Assembly: GCF_026342035.1 (NCBI RefSeq)
Contig: NZ_JAPENM010000001.1
Location: 124,001-188,000 of the forward strand
DNA: 64,000 nucleotides
Reading direction: 5' to 3'
From: Aldersonia sp. NBC_00410
Lineage (GTDB): Bacteria > Actinomycetota > Actinomycetes > Mycobacteriales > Mycobacteriaceae
Each line of letters opens with the position of its first letter. Position 1 is the stretch's first letter. Position numbers and translations under genes: made by a program. Below, in pieces: positions 44,997 to 53,310 of this stretch. The notes under the pieces are model-generated. The model made no database searches. It worked only from the letters and a program-made list of their open reading frames with translations, and was not told the DNA's origin.

Positions 44997-46373
44997 TCAG
45001 ATAGCGGTTGGAGCGATACGACGCGGCGCGGCGCCGCGACGGATCGCCGGAGCAACCGGTCTACCAATCAGCAGTCCCTCGACTGTTCCTGCAACAATCG
45101 CCTTACGGTAGAGGTCGAGCGCCTGCCGCACCGCATCAATCGTCAGATCGATGTCCGCGTCGGTGTGCGCTGCGGAGACAACGAACGACTGTCCCAAAAC
45201 GCCGCGGTTCAGCAGTTCCTGTAGAAACAGCGTTCGGAATCCCTGAGAAGGCGCCTTGTCCTGATCACAGGTGGTGAAAACCAGACAGGACGGTCGGCCG
45301 ATCACCCGAACATATTCGGCCACGTCGAGTTCAGCGGCAGCAGCGTTGACACCCTCAGCCAGGCGCTGTCCGGCGCGTTCCATCCGGCCGATCGGATCTA
45401 CCGTTTCGTAGGCTCGAACCACCGCGCGGAACGCTGCCAGCGCGGAAGTCTCGGGGCCATGGGTGGTCGAAAGGAGAAAGACTCGGTTCCGGTCGGTGTT
45501 CAAGCCGCCAAGTTCCATCAACTCGCGCTTTCCGGCAAGCGCGGCGATGGGGAACCCGTTACCCATCGCCTTTCCCCAGCACGACAGGTCCGGCGTCACC
45601 CCATAGAGCGTCTGGGCACCGGGCATCGCCCACCGAAACCCGGTAATCATCTCGTCGAACACCAGCACAGCACCGTATGTGTCACAGAGGGCGCGCACGC
45701 CGGCCAGGAATCCCTCGGCGGGCTCCATCGTCGCCGTCGCCGCCTCGAGGATTACGGCCGCAATGCCGTCGGGATTCGCCTGGAATCGAGCCTCCAACGT
45801 CGCGAGATCGTTGTAGTCGAATCGAACGACATCTGCGGTTGCGGCAACAGGAATTCCTGCGGCCATCTCGGTCAAACCGATGAACCAGTCGTCGACGGAG
45901 AAGAACGGGAGCCGGCAGACGGCAATGCTCGTGCGGCCGGTCGCCGCCCGTGCCAATTTGATCGCAGCCGTCGTGACATCGGAACCATTCTTGGCGAACT
46001 TCACCATTTCCGCGCCGGGGACTATTCTCAAGAAATCCTCTGCCGCAAGAACTTCCAGCTCGGTTGGCCTGGTGAAGTTCATCCCGTCACACATCGCGGC
46101 GTGCGCGGCGTCGACGACCGGACGATAACCGTGGCCCAGTACAACCGACCGAAGCCCCATGCCGTACTCGACGTACTCATTGCCGTCGACATCCCAAACC
46201 CGCGCACCCTCACCGCGGGTCAGGATCGGCGTCATGTGCTCGGGGTATTGGTCGGAACCACGGGCATAGGTGTGCGCACCGCCGGGTACGAGTTCGTGCA
46301 ACCGGGCCTGCATGCGGTTGGACCGGGCGAAGGAGCGAGAACAGTCGGAGACGTTCCGATCAGCTGCGGTCAT
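44997..46373 (-). CDS. Class III PLP aminotransferase / glutamate-1-semialdehyde aminomutase-like
   Basis: 458 residues. ELVPGGAHTYARGSDQYPEH and VWDVDGNEYVEYGMGLRSVV open the fold; KFAKNGSDVTTAAIKLARA binds the phosphate, LVFDEMITGFRW holds the PLP-ring Asp, and LSCWGKAMGNGFPIAALAGK carries the Schiff-base lysine. The sequence group is GSA aminomutase-like but the context (no heme genes) points to transamination or 2,3-type migration in a special amino acid or amino sugar. A low-complexity tail (RRGAAPRRIAP) ends it. AAGGA upstream supports ATG 46373 over GTG 46379. Confidence 0.85.
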   Translation of the reverse strand: MTAADRNVSDCSRSFARSNRMQARLHELVPGGAHTYARGSDQYPEHMTPILTRGEGARVWDVDGNEYVEYGMGLRSVVLGHGYRPVVDAAHAAMCDGMNFTRPTELEVLAAEDFLRIVPGAEMVKFAKNGSDVTTAAIKLARAATGRTSIAVCRLPFFSVDDWFIGLTEMAAGIPVAATADVVRFDYNDLATLEARFQANPDGIAAVILEAATATMEPAEGFLAGVRALCDTYGAVLVFDEMITGFRWAMPGAQTLYGVTPDLSCWGKAMGNGFPIAALAGKRELMELGGLNTDRNRVFLLSTTHGPETSALAAFRAVVRAYETVDPIGRMERAGQRLAEGVNAAAAELDVAEYVRVIGRPSCLVFTTCDQDKAPSQGFRTLFLQELLNRGVLGQSFVVSAAHTDADIDLTIDAVRQALDLYRKAIVAGTVEGLLIGRPVAPAIRRGAAPRRIAPTAI

Positions 46374-46466
46374 GCGCACAATCCTTACGCTCGAGACGGA
46401 CCCGTGCTGCGAAGCGCGCCGCGTGGAACGTCGCAGTGGTCGATGGTGTGCGAGCTGCCTCGATGA

Positions 46467-47546
46467 TCATGGCCGGACCACCCAGCGCCCAGCGAGCGAC
46501 GGAAGGCTTTGCGAAATTTCTGGGAGCAAGTCGGGAAGGGTAAGTAAGACCTTGTCCGGCTCGGACGACGTCAGGTCGGCGGGGCTGATGATCGGCACAT
46601 CGGTACCTGGCATTCGGCGCCCCTGCTTCGTCGGTGATGCGTCGGCCACTGCCTGAACCAGCCGCCGGTCTACATTCGCCAGGCTGAACAGCGCCACTGC
46701 GCGCGATGCCGCACTGTAGGCGAAAACCCTTCGCCCGGTGGCTGATTCCGCACACAACCATTCACGAAGCGCGCCCACCTGTTCATCGAGCGCGCCTTGG
46801 AGTGTGGATACCGCATGATGATCGCAGATTCCGAGTTCATTCTCCTCCGCGAGAATCTTGGCAACCGCGGCGTCGGGCGCGACCTGTCCGTGCACCGCCG
46901 CGATCAACACCGTGCCACCGTACAGATCGAACTCCCACGCGGAAGCAGGGCTCATCCCCGCGTCGGCGAGCAATCGAAGCAGTGCATGCAGTGAGTAGTA
47001 CGCAAAATGCCCGTGCCGCAGCGCATTCCACTGACCCTCAGTCACGATACTCACCAGTGAGTGGTACTGGAGCAACAGCACCCCGTCCGGCGCGGTGGAC
47101 TCGGCGCGCTCCCGAAACGCTGCGCGTTGGTCGGGTTCGTGCATGATGCCGAGTGTGTCGAGAACGAGGCTTGCGGGTGTTTGGGGAGTCGCGAGCGAAA
47201 ATCCGCGCTCCTGTAGCAACGGCAGCCAGCTTCCGCCATGTGGACTACCGAACTCCCGGACACTTCCGCCTCGCAACCAACCGGCGCCCGAGACCCTCGA
47301 AACGGCGTCCTCGGCCTGGTCGCGCAGTGCCTGCGGTTCAACGCCGCGCGGTTCCTGGGTGACAGTATCGTCGTCGGCGAGTTGGGCCAGCGCACACGTC
47401 TCACACAACACCATGACGAGCGGATGCGCCGATTCGCCGGCCCGCACCGGCTCGTCCGCGGGCGGGAAGTAATCCGCGGCCGGCACGGCCCCAACGTCGA
47501 GCACGGTGTGGAGATCCGTGCCGCCGCATCCTCTACACGCGCGCAT
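46467..47546 (-). CDS. C-methyltransferase-type protein with degenerate SAM and catalytic motifs
   Basis: 359 residues related to sugar C-3 methyltransferases and to the gene at 51606. The N-terminal zinc-binding block CRGCGG...CETC is intact. The SAM motif is altered (REFGSPHGGSW instead of VEVASNDGY) and about 45 residues of the Rossmann fold are missing. The catalytic YHEHFQYY of the full-length relative is RHGHFAYY here, losing the tyrosine and glutamate proposed to be catalytic in TcaB9-type enzymes. It may have a different or only a structural role. AGGAACGTC precedes ATG 47546. Confidence 0.68.
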   Translation of the reverse strand: MRACRGCGGTDLHTVLDVGAVPAADYFPPADEPVRAGESAHPLVMVLCETCALAQLADDDTVTQEPRGVEPQALRDQAEDAVSRVSGAGWLRGGSVREFGSPHGGSWLPLLQERGFSLATPQTPASLVLDTLGIMHEPDQRAAFRERAESTAPDGVLLLQYHSLVSIVTEGQWNALRHGHFAYYSLHALLRLLADAGMSPASAWEFDLYGGTVLIAAVHGQVAPDAAVAKILAEENELGICDHHAVSTLQGALDEQVGALREWLCAESATGRRVFAYSAASRAVALFSLANVDRRLVQAVADASPTKQGRRMPGTDVPIISPADLTSSEPDKVLLTLPDLLPEISQSLPSLAGRWVVRP

Positions 47547-47589
47547 GACGTTCCTCGCATCTGGTTCCGGTGTGCGGCACGATGGTCGC

Positions 47590-48141
47590 GTGCAGATCGA
47601 ATCGACCGAACTCGCCGATGTGATCGTCTTCGTCCCGACGCCGTTCCGCGACGATCGCGGCTTGTTCACGCGAACGCTGGACGCCGAAGTATTCGACGCC
47701 ACCGTGGGCGGCGGCGTCGAAGCGGCATCCTTCATTCAGGATTCCCAATCGCGATCGGTGCGGGGGACGATCCGCGGGATGCATGGCCGTTCGGGGCGCG
47801 GTGAAGCGAAACTGGTCCGCTGCGCGAACGGCGCCGTCAGCGACGTTCTTGTCGACATCAGACGTGATTCGCCGACCTTCGGCAAGCAGCAGGCGTTTCT
47901 GCTCGACGACGTCGAATTTCGCCACCTGTACGTGCCGCCCGGCTTCCTGCACGGTTTCCAGGCACTGACGGAGACGGCCGACGTGTGCTACCGGATCGAT
48001 CGACCGCACGACCCGGCCGAGGACCTCGGGGTGGCGCATGACGACCCGGATCTGGCCATCGAGTGGCCGCTCGCGGTCACCATGATCTCCCCACGCGACG
48101 CCAACGCCGGTAGTTGGGCAGATCTGGTGGCGAGGCTGTAA
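47590..48141 (+). CDS. dTDP-4-dehydrorhamnose 3,5-epimerase-like protein
   Basis: 183 residues, RmlC cupin. FRDDRGLFTRTLDAEVF, SVRGTIRGMHGRSGRGEAKL (catalytic His in RGMH), LYVPPGFLHGFQALTETADV and CYRIDRPHDP (Tyr) are the family landmarks. No rmlA, rmlB or rmlD lies in the window, so it more likely epimerises a 4-keto sugar of the neighbouring module. GTG at 47590; it is divergent from the methyltransferase by 43 bp and is the only plus-strand gene between 37 and 62 kb. Confidence 0.82.
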   Translation: MQIESTELADVIVFVPTPFRDDRGLFTRTLDAEVFDATVGGGVEAASFIQDSQSRSVRGTIRGMHGRSGRGEAKLVRCANGAVSDVLVDIRRDSPTFGKQQAFLLDDVEFRHLYVPPGFLHGFQALTETADVCYRIDRPHDPAEDLGVAHDDPDLAIEWPLAVTMISPRDANAGSWADLVARL

Positions 48142-48153
48142 CACGATACGAAC

Positions 48154-49179
48154 TCACTCCCTGTCGAGACGGCGCATCGATGCGTCCAGCGCGCCCGCTC
48201 GTTGCAGCCCTTCGAGGTGCGGCAGGCGTGTGAAGCGGTTGAAGAAGTCGTGGCTCGTGAGCCCGGCTGCGGTGTATTCCTTGTACAACTCTGCGGCCCC
48301 GTCAGGGATCGACCACTCCGCCTCGTACGCCAGAGCCGAACGGATGGCCGAGAAGTCGACGCGGTACGAGCGGGGGTCGGCACCGCTCTCGCCGGTGATC
48401 AGCAGTTGCGCGCCGGGCACGACATCCACAACCGACTGCGCGATCTCCGCCACCGTCAGGTTGTTCGCCTCCGTGCCGACGTTGTATGCGGCGCAATGGA
48501 TCTTCTCGACCGGCGCGTCGAGTGCAATGACGAAAGCCTTCGCGATGTCGCGAGCATGCACGAGCGGCCGCCACGGGGTGCCGTCCGACAGCACGCGCAC
48601 GTCGCCGGTCAGCACTGCATGACCGACCAGGTTGTTCAACACGATGTCGGCACGCAGCCGCGGGGAGAAGCCGAACGCGGTGGCATTGCGGAGGAATACC
48701 GGGGAGAAGCTGGCATCGGCTATCGCGGCGACGTCATCCTCCACGCGGACCTTGCTCTCCGCGTAGGGCGTCAACGGCCGTAACGGTGCGTTCTCGGTGA
48801 CCAGATCGTCGCCTGCCGAGCCGTACACCGAGCACGTGGAGGCATAGAGGAAGCGGCCGACGCCGGCATCCTTGGCAAGGCGCGCCAATCGGACCGATGC
48901 GTGATGGTTGATGTCGTAGGTGATCTGTGGAGCGAGAGCCCCGAGGGGGTCGTTGGACAGCGCGGCGAGGTGAATCACCGCGTCGAAGCCGGACAGTTGG
49001 TCGACGGTGACGTCCCGCAGGTCGACCTGCAGGCCGGGTGGATCGTTGGGCACATCGCCGAGCACGCAGTCGGCGAAATAGCCGGTGTCGAGCCCGACGA
49101 CATCGTGACCGGCCGTTTGCAGGATCGGCACCATGACGGTGCCGAGGTAACCTTGGTGGCCGGTGACCAATACGCGCAT
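48154..49179 (-). CDS. NAD-dependent epimerase/dehydratase (extended SDR)
   Basis: 341 residues. VLVTGHQGYLGTVMVPILQ binds NAD(P), IHLAALSNDPLGAL follows, and the catalytic pair is in YASTCSVYGSAGDD and LTPYAESKVRVEDD (Y-x-x-x-K). The C-terminal domain ends with EYTAAGLTSHDFFNRFTRL, a text I recall from SDRs paired with C-methyltransferases and cytidylyltransferases. It may perform reduction or epimerisation of a 4-keto sugar. It is not recognisable as a standard CDP-glucose 4,6-dehydratase. Confidence 0.82.
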   Translation of the reverse strand: MRVLVTGHQGYLGTVMVPILQTAGHDVVGLDTGYFADCVLGDVPNDPPGLQVDLRDVTVDQLSGFDAVIHLAALSNDPLGALAPQITYDINHHASVRLARLAKDAGVGRFLYASTCSVYGSAGDDLVTENAPLRPLTPYAESKVRVEDDVAAIADASFSPVFLRNATAFGFSPRLRADIVLNNLVGHAVLTGDVRVLSDGTPWRPLVHARDIAKAFVIALDAPVEKIHCAAYNVGTEANNLTVAEIAQSVVDVVPGAQLLITGESGADPRSYRVDFSAIRSALAYEAEWSIPDGAAELYKEYTAAGLTSHDFFNRFTRLPHLEGLQRAGALDASMRRLDRE

Positions 49180-49229
49180 CTCGTGTCCTCAGATTTCGTG
49201 TGAAGCAGTCTTGGTGTGTGGCGGGGCTG

Positions 49230-50129
49230 TCAGGTGAACGCCGGGGCCGGCTGTTTGCCCTCATATGTCAGTGCGACGTCTTCGGCAATTCGCTCGAAAT
49301 CACGGGCGCGCAGAAAGTCTCGAAGCGATGTCCCTGTGCATTCCGAATCGACGTTGGGCGCTTCGGTACGGGAAACCACGTCGTCGAGATGGACTGTGCG
49401 GAAGTCGATGCTGAACCTTGTCCGTCCCGAATCGTTCGGCACCGTGGAGTGCAGTTGGTTCCCGGAGAACAACATGACACCGCCGGCCTCCGGAACCACG
49501 CGCACCTGCGGTTCGAGCTCGATCGGCTCCTCGGGTTTGGGTTGATCGCGCGTGTCGGTCTTGATGTGCTGGGCCGCAGTGGCTCGACTGGTGCGGTTCC
49601 ACTCGTAGTAGTTGTACCGGCGCGACCCGTTGCGAACCGGGTTGTCCCAATAGCGTGGGTGGAAGGCCATGACGTTCTGTGGCAACACCGGGAAAATCGG
49701 AATCCACCAGTTGAGTTGGCAGAACGGCGCGGAATACCACGTGTCGCGGTGTGGGTGGAACGCGTATGAGATGCCGGTACTGAGGTAGTCGTTCGAGGTC
49801 GAGGTACGCATTCTCGGGACGTCGAAGTACGTCTTGTCGAGGTCACAGTCGAACTCGGCAAGTAGGTCGCGAATCAGCGATTTCGACGTCGGGTGATGGA
49901 TGAACTTGGGCTTGAGGTCGGCAAGCACCCCAGCAAATTCTTCGACCGGCATGACGAACTGAGCGAGTTCGGGGTCCAGGTCTCCGAACGCTTCGGCAAC
50001 CAGAACTCCGGCGTGTTCGATGAGAGCCCGGGAGGCTGGCGACGCCGGGAACACCAGGACCCGACCGCGATACAGCTCTGTACGCCTCGTCTCATCGTCC
50101 ATCTGTGGATTCGAGTACACGGTAGTCAT
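49230..50129 (-). CDS. Fe(II)/2-oxoglutarate-type dioxygenase-like protein
   Basis: 299 residues. FHPHRDTWYSAPFCQLNWW gives the H-x-D metal pair, and LFSGNQLHSTVPNDSGRTRF gives the distal His and the Arg that would bind 2-oxoglutarate. PVLPQNVMAFHPRYWDNPV lies between. This is a non-heme iron oxygenase pattern (phytanoyl-CoA/ectoine hydroxylase-like). It could hydroxylate or oxidatively modify a sugar. GAAGGAG precedes ATG 50129. The next gene upstream ends 14 bp away. Confidence 0.7.
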   Translation of the reverse strand: MTTVYSNPQMDDETRRTELYRGRVLVFPASPASRALIEHAGVLVAEAFGDLDPELAQFVMPVEEFAGVLADLKPKFIHHPTSKSLIRDLLAEFDCDLDKTYFDVPRMRTSTSNDYLSTGISYAFHPHRDTWYSAPFCQLNWWIPIFPVLPQNVMAFHPRYWDNPVRNGSRRYNYYEWNRTSRATAAQHIKTDTRDQPKPEEPIELEPQVRVVPEAGGVMLFSGNQLHSTVPNDSGRTRFSIDFRTVHLDDVVSRTEAPNVDSECTGTSLRDFLRARDFERIAEDVALTYEGKQPAPAFT

Positions 50130-50143
50130 CGTCGTGTTCTCCT

Positions 50144-50794
50144 TCAGCGATTTCCGAAACTGATGGCGGCCTTCTCCAGTACGAACGCCTCCGCGTGCGA
50201 GCTCCGGCATTGCACCCCGCGGAGGCGGGAAAGCCCGAGAAACGACTGCTCGTCGAACCAATCGTGCGACGTCTGGGACGGATAGTGCTTGTACAGCAGG
50301 CGCGCCTTCTCTTCGGCGACCTGCAGCGTAAGTGGATGGAATGCCGTAGGACGAGGTGTGTCCGTCTCCCATTTCAAGATCTCGTAGCCGAGAATGAGGT
50401 GGTCGCGAAATTCGGTTGGCACTAGTTCGGCGAGCAGCCGATGATCTTGATGGGCATCCCCGCGGTGCGGACCGAAGACCAGCTGCGGTTCGCAGCTCTG
50501 CCGAAACTCGTTGAGCGCATTCTTGATTCGATCCCAATACGCCGGCGCTCGGCCATCCGGAATGGCCAACACAGTGATGTCGAGATCTGCACCCGGACAG
50601 AAGGCGCCGAGAGCCGAACGCTCCTCTGCTTCACGTTCGGTCCAGGCGCCGGACAGCACGAGGGCGCGCACCCGAAGACCCGGGACCGCCTCCGCCAAAC
50701 TCAGCAACGTGCCACCCATGCCGATCGCGATGTCGTCGCAATGCGCGCCGAGCACCGCGATCTCCTCGATGGCGCCGGTGTCGAGCGCGATCAT
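50144..50794 (-). CDS. PIG-L (LmbE-like) deacetylase
   Basis: 216 residues. The zinc motif reads AVLGAHCDDIAIGMGGTLL, with HCDD where most members have HPDD or HADD; GPHRGDAHQDHRLLAELV carries the third ligand (HxDH). FGPHRGDxHxDHR is typical for sugar-nucleotide-associated LmbE proteins. It should remove an N-acetyl group. ATG at 50794 overlaps the stop of the cytidylyltransferase gene (ATGA). Confidence 0.83.
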   Translation of the reverse strand: MIALDTGAIEEIAVLGAHCDDIAIGMGGTLLSLAEAVPGLRVRALVLSGAWTEREAEERSALGAFCPGADLDITVLAIPDGRAPAYWDRIKNALNEFRQSCEPQLVFGPHRGDAHQDHRLLAELVPTEFRDHLILGYEILKWETDTPRPTAFHPLTLQVAEEKARLLYKHYPSQTSHDWFDEQSFLGLSRLRGVQCRSSHAEAFVLEKAAISFGNR

Positions 50795-51609
50795 CGCACC
50801 AAGGTGGTTTCGGGCGAAGGCGGCTTCGCCTCGGCCTCGCCCTCCCATACCATCCACGGCCGAACACCCTTGTGGTAGCCGGCCTCGAGTTCGGCGCGCT
50901 CCTTGAAGGTGTCGGCGGGCTTCCAGAATCCGTCGTGCCGGTAGCCGAACAGTCGCCCCTCGCCCGCGAGCGTTCCGCAGACGTCGGCCACCAAGTCGCC
51001 GCCCGGCGGGAGGTAGTCGAAGATCTCCTGGGTCAGCACGAAGAATCCGCCGTTCTCCCAGATCGGCAACTCCGAGACCGGAGTGATGTCCTTGACCTCG
51101 CCGGACTCGCTCACCTCGACGCAATGGAACGAGGACTGCGGCGGCACGACCATCATCGAAGCCGCGGCACCGGACGCCTGCATTCGATCGACGATGTGAT
51201 CCATCGGGGCGTCTGTCAATACGTCGGCATAGTTGGCGAGAAAGTATTCGTCACCGTCGAGGTAGCCACGCACCCGGCGCAGCCGCTCGCCGATCGGCGA
51301 CTCGAGGCCGGTGTCGACGAAGGTGATCGTCCAGTCGCTGATATCGGAGTGCATCAGTTCGACCTTGCCGCCGCGCATCACGAAATTATTCGACGCGGCC
51401 TCCTGGTAGGTCAGGAAGTAGTTCTTGATATGCGAAGCGCCGTAGCCGAGGCAGAGGATGAAGTCCTTGTGCCCGAAGTGCGCGTAGTAGCGCATCACAT
51501 GCCAGATCAGCGGCCGCGGTCCGACCATCTGCATCGGCTTCGGTACGGCGTCCTCACTGCTGTTGCGCATCCGCATTCCGTACCCACCACAGAACAGGAC
51601 GACCTTCAT
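50791..51609 (-). CDS. rfbF: Glucose-1-phosphate cytidylyltransferase-like nucleotidyltransferase
   Basis: 272 residues. The nucleotide loop is VVLFCGGYGMRMRNSSED, then AVPKPMQMVGPRPLIWHVMR, FILCLGYGASHIKNYF and WTITFVDTGLESPIGERLRR, as in RfbF enzymes that make CDP-glucose from CTP and glucose-1-phosphate. FWKPADTFKERAELE is also typical. The C-terminus is short and acidic. ATGA overlaps couple it on both sides. The usual partner, CDP-glucose 4,6-dehydratase, is not in the window. Confidence 0.85.
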   Translation of the reverse strand: MKVVLFCGGYGMRMRNSSEDAVPKPMQMVGPRPLIWHVMRYYAHFGHKDFILCLGYGASHIKNYFLTYQEAASNNFVMRGGKVELMHSDISDWTITFVDTGLESPIGERLRRVRGYLDGDEYFLANYADVLTDAPMDHIVDRMQASGAAASMMVVPPQSSFHCVEVSESGEVKDITPVSELPIWENGGFFVLTQEIFDYLPPGGDLVADVCGTLAGEGRLFGYRHDGFWKPADTFKERAELEAGYHKGVRPWMVWEGEAEAKPPSPETTLVR

Positions 51610-52865
51610 TGTTCTTGCCTTCCACTGGCTTCCGAAACGGACAGGTCCGCGCTGTGCAACGTCGGCAGCGGGAATACGAGCTCGCCGCCCCATTCGGCGA
51701 TGTAGCCGAGCTGCTCGGTGAGCTCGGTCTCGAGATTCCACGGCAGGGCGAGGACCACGTCGGGGCGGTCCTTCGTGATTTCCGCGGGGTCGTGGATCGG
51801 GATACGGGTTCCGGGAGTGAACCTGCCGTGCTTGTACGGGTTGCGGTCGACGGTGTACCCGAGTAGGTCGCTCCGGATTCCGCAATAGTTCAGCAAAGTG
51901 TTTCCCTTGCCGGGGGCGCCGTACCCGACGACCTGCTTGCCTTCGGCCTTTGCCTCGAGTAGAAAACGCAACAACTCTTGCCGGACCGCCTCGGTGCGCG
52001 GACGCAGTTCCAGATATCCCGCGACCTCGTGCAGCCCTGCCTCCTCTTCGATGCGCAAGACCTCGGCGACGCGCTCGCTCGGCGTGCCCGCCGACTCCGC
52101 TGGCCGTGCCCAGACCCTGATCGACCCGCCATGGGTGGGGATCAGTTCGACATCGACCACGCTGAGCCCGGCTGTGGCGAGCGCTCGGCTGGCGGACAGC
52201 ACGGTGTAGTACTGGAAATGCTCATGGTAGATGGTGTCGAACTGGCCGAGACTGACCAGATTCAGGGCATGATGCACTTCGATGCTCAGCCACCCGTCGT
52301 CGGCCAGCAGACCACGTAGTGAACGCGTGAATCCGAGCAGGTCAGGGATGTGCGCGTAGACATTGTTCGCGACCACGAGGTTCGCCGGACCATGCTCGGC
52401 ACGGACTCTTGCGGCGAGATCCTCGTCCAAGAATGCCGTCTCGGTGGGCACACCACGGTCGCGGGCGGCGGCACCGACGTTGACCGACGGCTCGATCCCG
52501 AGGCATGGCACCCCGGCCGCGACCGCGTGCTGCAACAAATAGCCGTCGTTGCTCGCGACCTCGACGACGAACGAGTCGGCAGCCAGACCGAGACGTTCGA
52601 TCGACTGATCGACGAATCGCTTCGCGTGCTCAACCCAGCTGTCGGAGTAGGAGGAGAAGTAGGCGTACTCCGTGAACGTCTCCTCGGGCGTGATCAGCGC
52701 CGGGATCTGCAGGAGCAGGCAGTCCTCGCACAGCCGCAGATGCAGCGGATATGTTGGCTCTGGAAGATCAAGCTCCTCGGCCGCCAGGAATTTCTCGCAT
52801 GGCGGCGTAGCGCCAAGGTCGAGGACGCTCAGCAAACGGGTCGAATCACACAGTCGGCAGCGCAC
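51606..52865 (-). CDS. Sugar C-methyltransferase (TylC3/NovU/TcaB9 type)
   Basis: 419 residues starting at GTG. The zinc block CRLCDS...CEDC is followed by the SAM motif FVVEVASNDGYLLQHAVAAG, the catalytic IYHEHFQYYT, and the C-terminal domain VVGYGAPGKGNTLLNYCGI. This complete set indicates an active C-methyltransferase on a keto-sugar nucleotide, giving a branched sugar. First gene of the four-gene coupled minus-strand operon (with rfbF and PIG-L; the oxygenase is 14 bp further). Confidence 0.87.
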   Translation of the reverse strand: MRCRLCDSTRLLSVLDLGATPPCEKFLAAEELDLPEPTYPLHLRLCEDCLLLQIPALITPEETFTEYAYFSSYSDSWVEHAKRFVDQSIERLGLAADSFVVEVASNDGYLLQHAVAAGVPCLGIEPSVNVGAAARDRGVPTETAFLDEDLAARVRAEHGPANLVVANNVYAHIPDLLGFTRSLRGLLADDGWLSIEVHHALNLVSLGQFDTIYHEHFQYYTVLSASRALATAGLSVVDVELIPTHGGSIRVWARPAESAGTPSERVAEVLRIEEEAGLHEVAGYLELRPRTEAVRQELLRFLLEAKAEGKQVVGYGAPGKGNTLLNYCGIRSDLLGYTVDRNPYKHGRFTPGTRIPIHDPAEITKDRPDVVLALPWNLETELTEQLGYIAEWGGELVFPLPTLHSADLSVSEASGRQEQ

Positions 52866-53039
52866 CCAGCCCCTCGATTCATCAGTGGGTGTGACAAAGA
52901 ACTTCAGCTATGGCTGCTTTGTCGCCCGCCGCTCACCCGATGTTACGAGCAACACTCGGGCAATTCGCCCTCGCGGGCGGGAGACCCGCGCTGACCGGGG
53001 GGTGAACCGCACATACCCCGGCAGTTGCCACCTCCCCGA

Positions 53040-53275
53040 GTCCGAACCGCCGCGGATTCATCCCGTACCGGGATCGTCGTGGGTGATGGATCTGGGCAGG
53101 TGGCTGACCACGTTCAGCCGAGCGAACGTCCTGTCATGGGCCTCGGACCGGCACTTCTCCCGGAGGGTTGTCGATCGGCGCCTTGAACGGTCAGTCCTGC
53201 TCCTCATCGGAGGGCGACCGCGACGGCCATCCTGGACCGTGATGAAGCCATCGCGCATCAGCGCCACGTCGTTGC
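53040..53275 (-). pseudogene. PPK2 3' remnant
   Basis: On the minus strand this reads ARLNVVSHLPRSITHDDPG, matching ARLNVISHFLSLIPYEDVP of the intact PPK2 at 54950. The DNA at 53040-53056 (CCGAACCGCCGCGGATTC) also matches the PPK2 terminal codons, with about 70 bp of the usual spacing deleted, and LMRDGFITV near 53255 recalls LIRDGLILV. So a second PPK2 gene once lay here. The rest of the gap (52866-53039) holds nothing I recognise. Confidence 0.72.
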
Positions 53276-53310
53276 ACGAATCCGCCCTGGGTGCCGCCGG
53301 GCTCGCCGGA

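Noticed and set aside
47590-48141. RmlC as evidence of a dTDP-rhamnose pathway in this window
   Set aside because: rmlA, rmlB and rmlD are absent here; the protein more likely serves the neighbouring sugar module.
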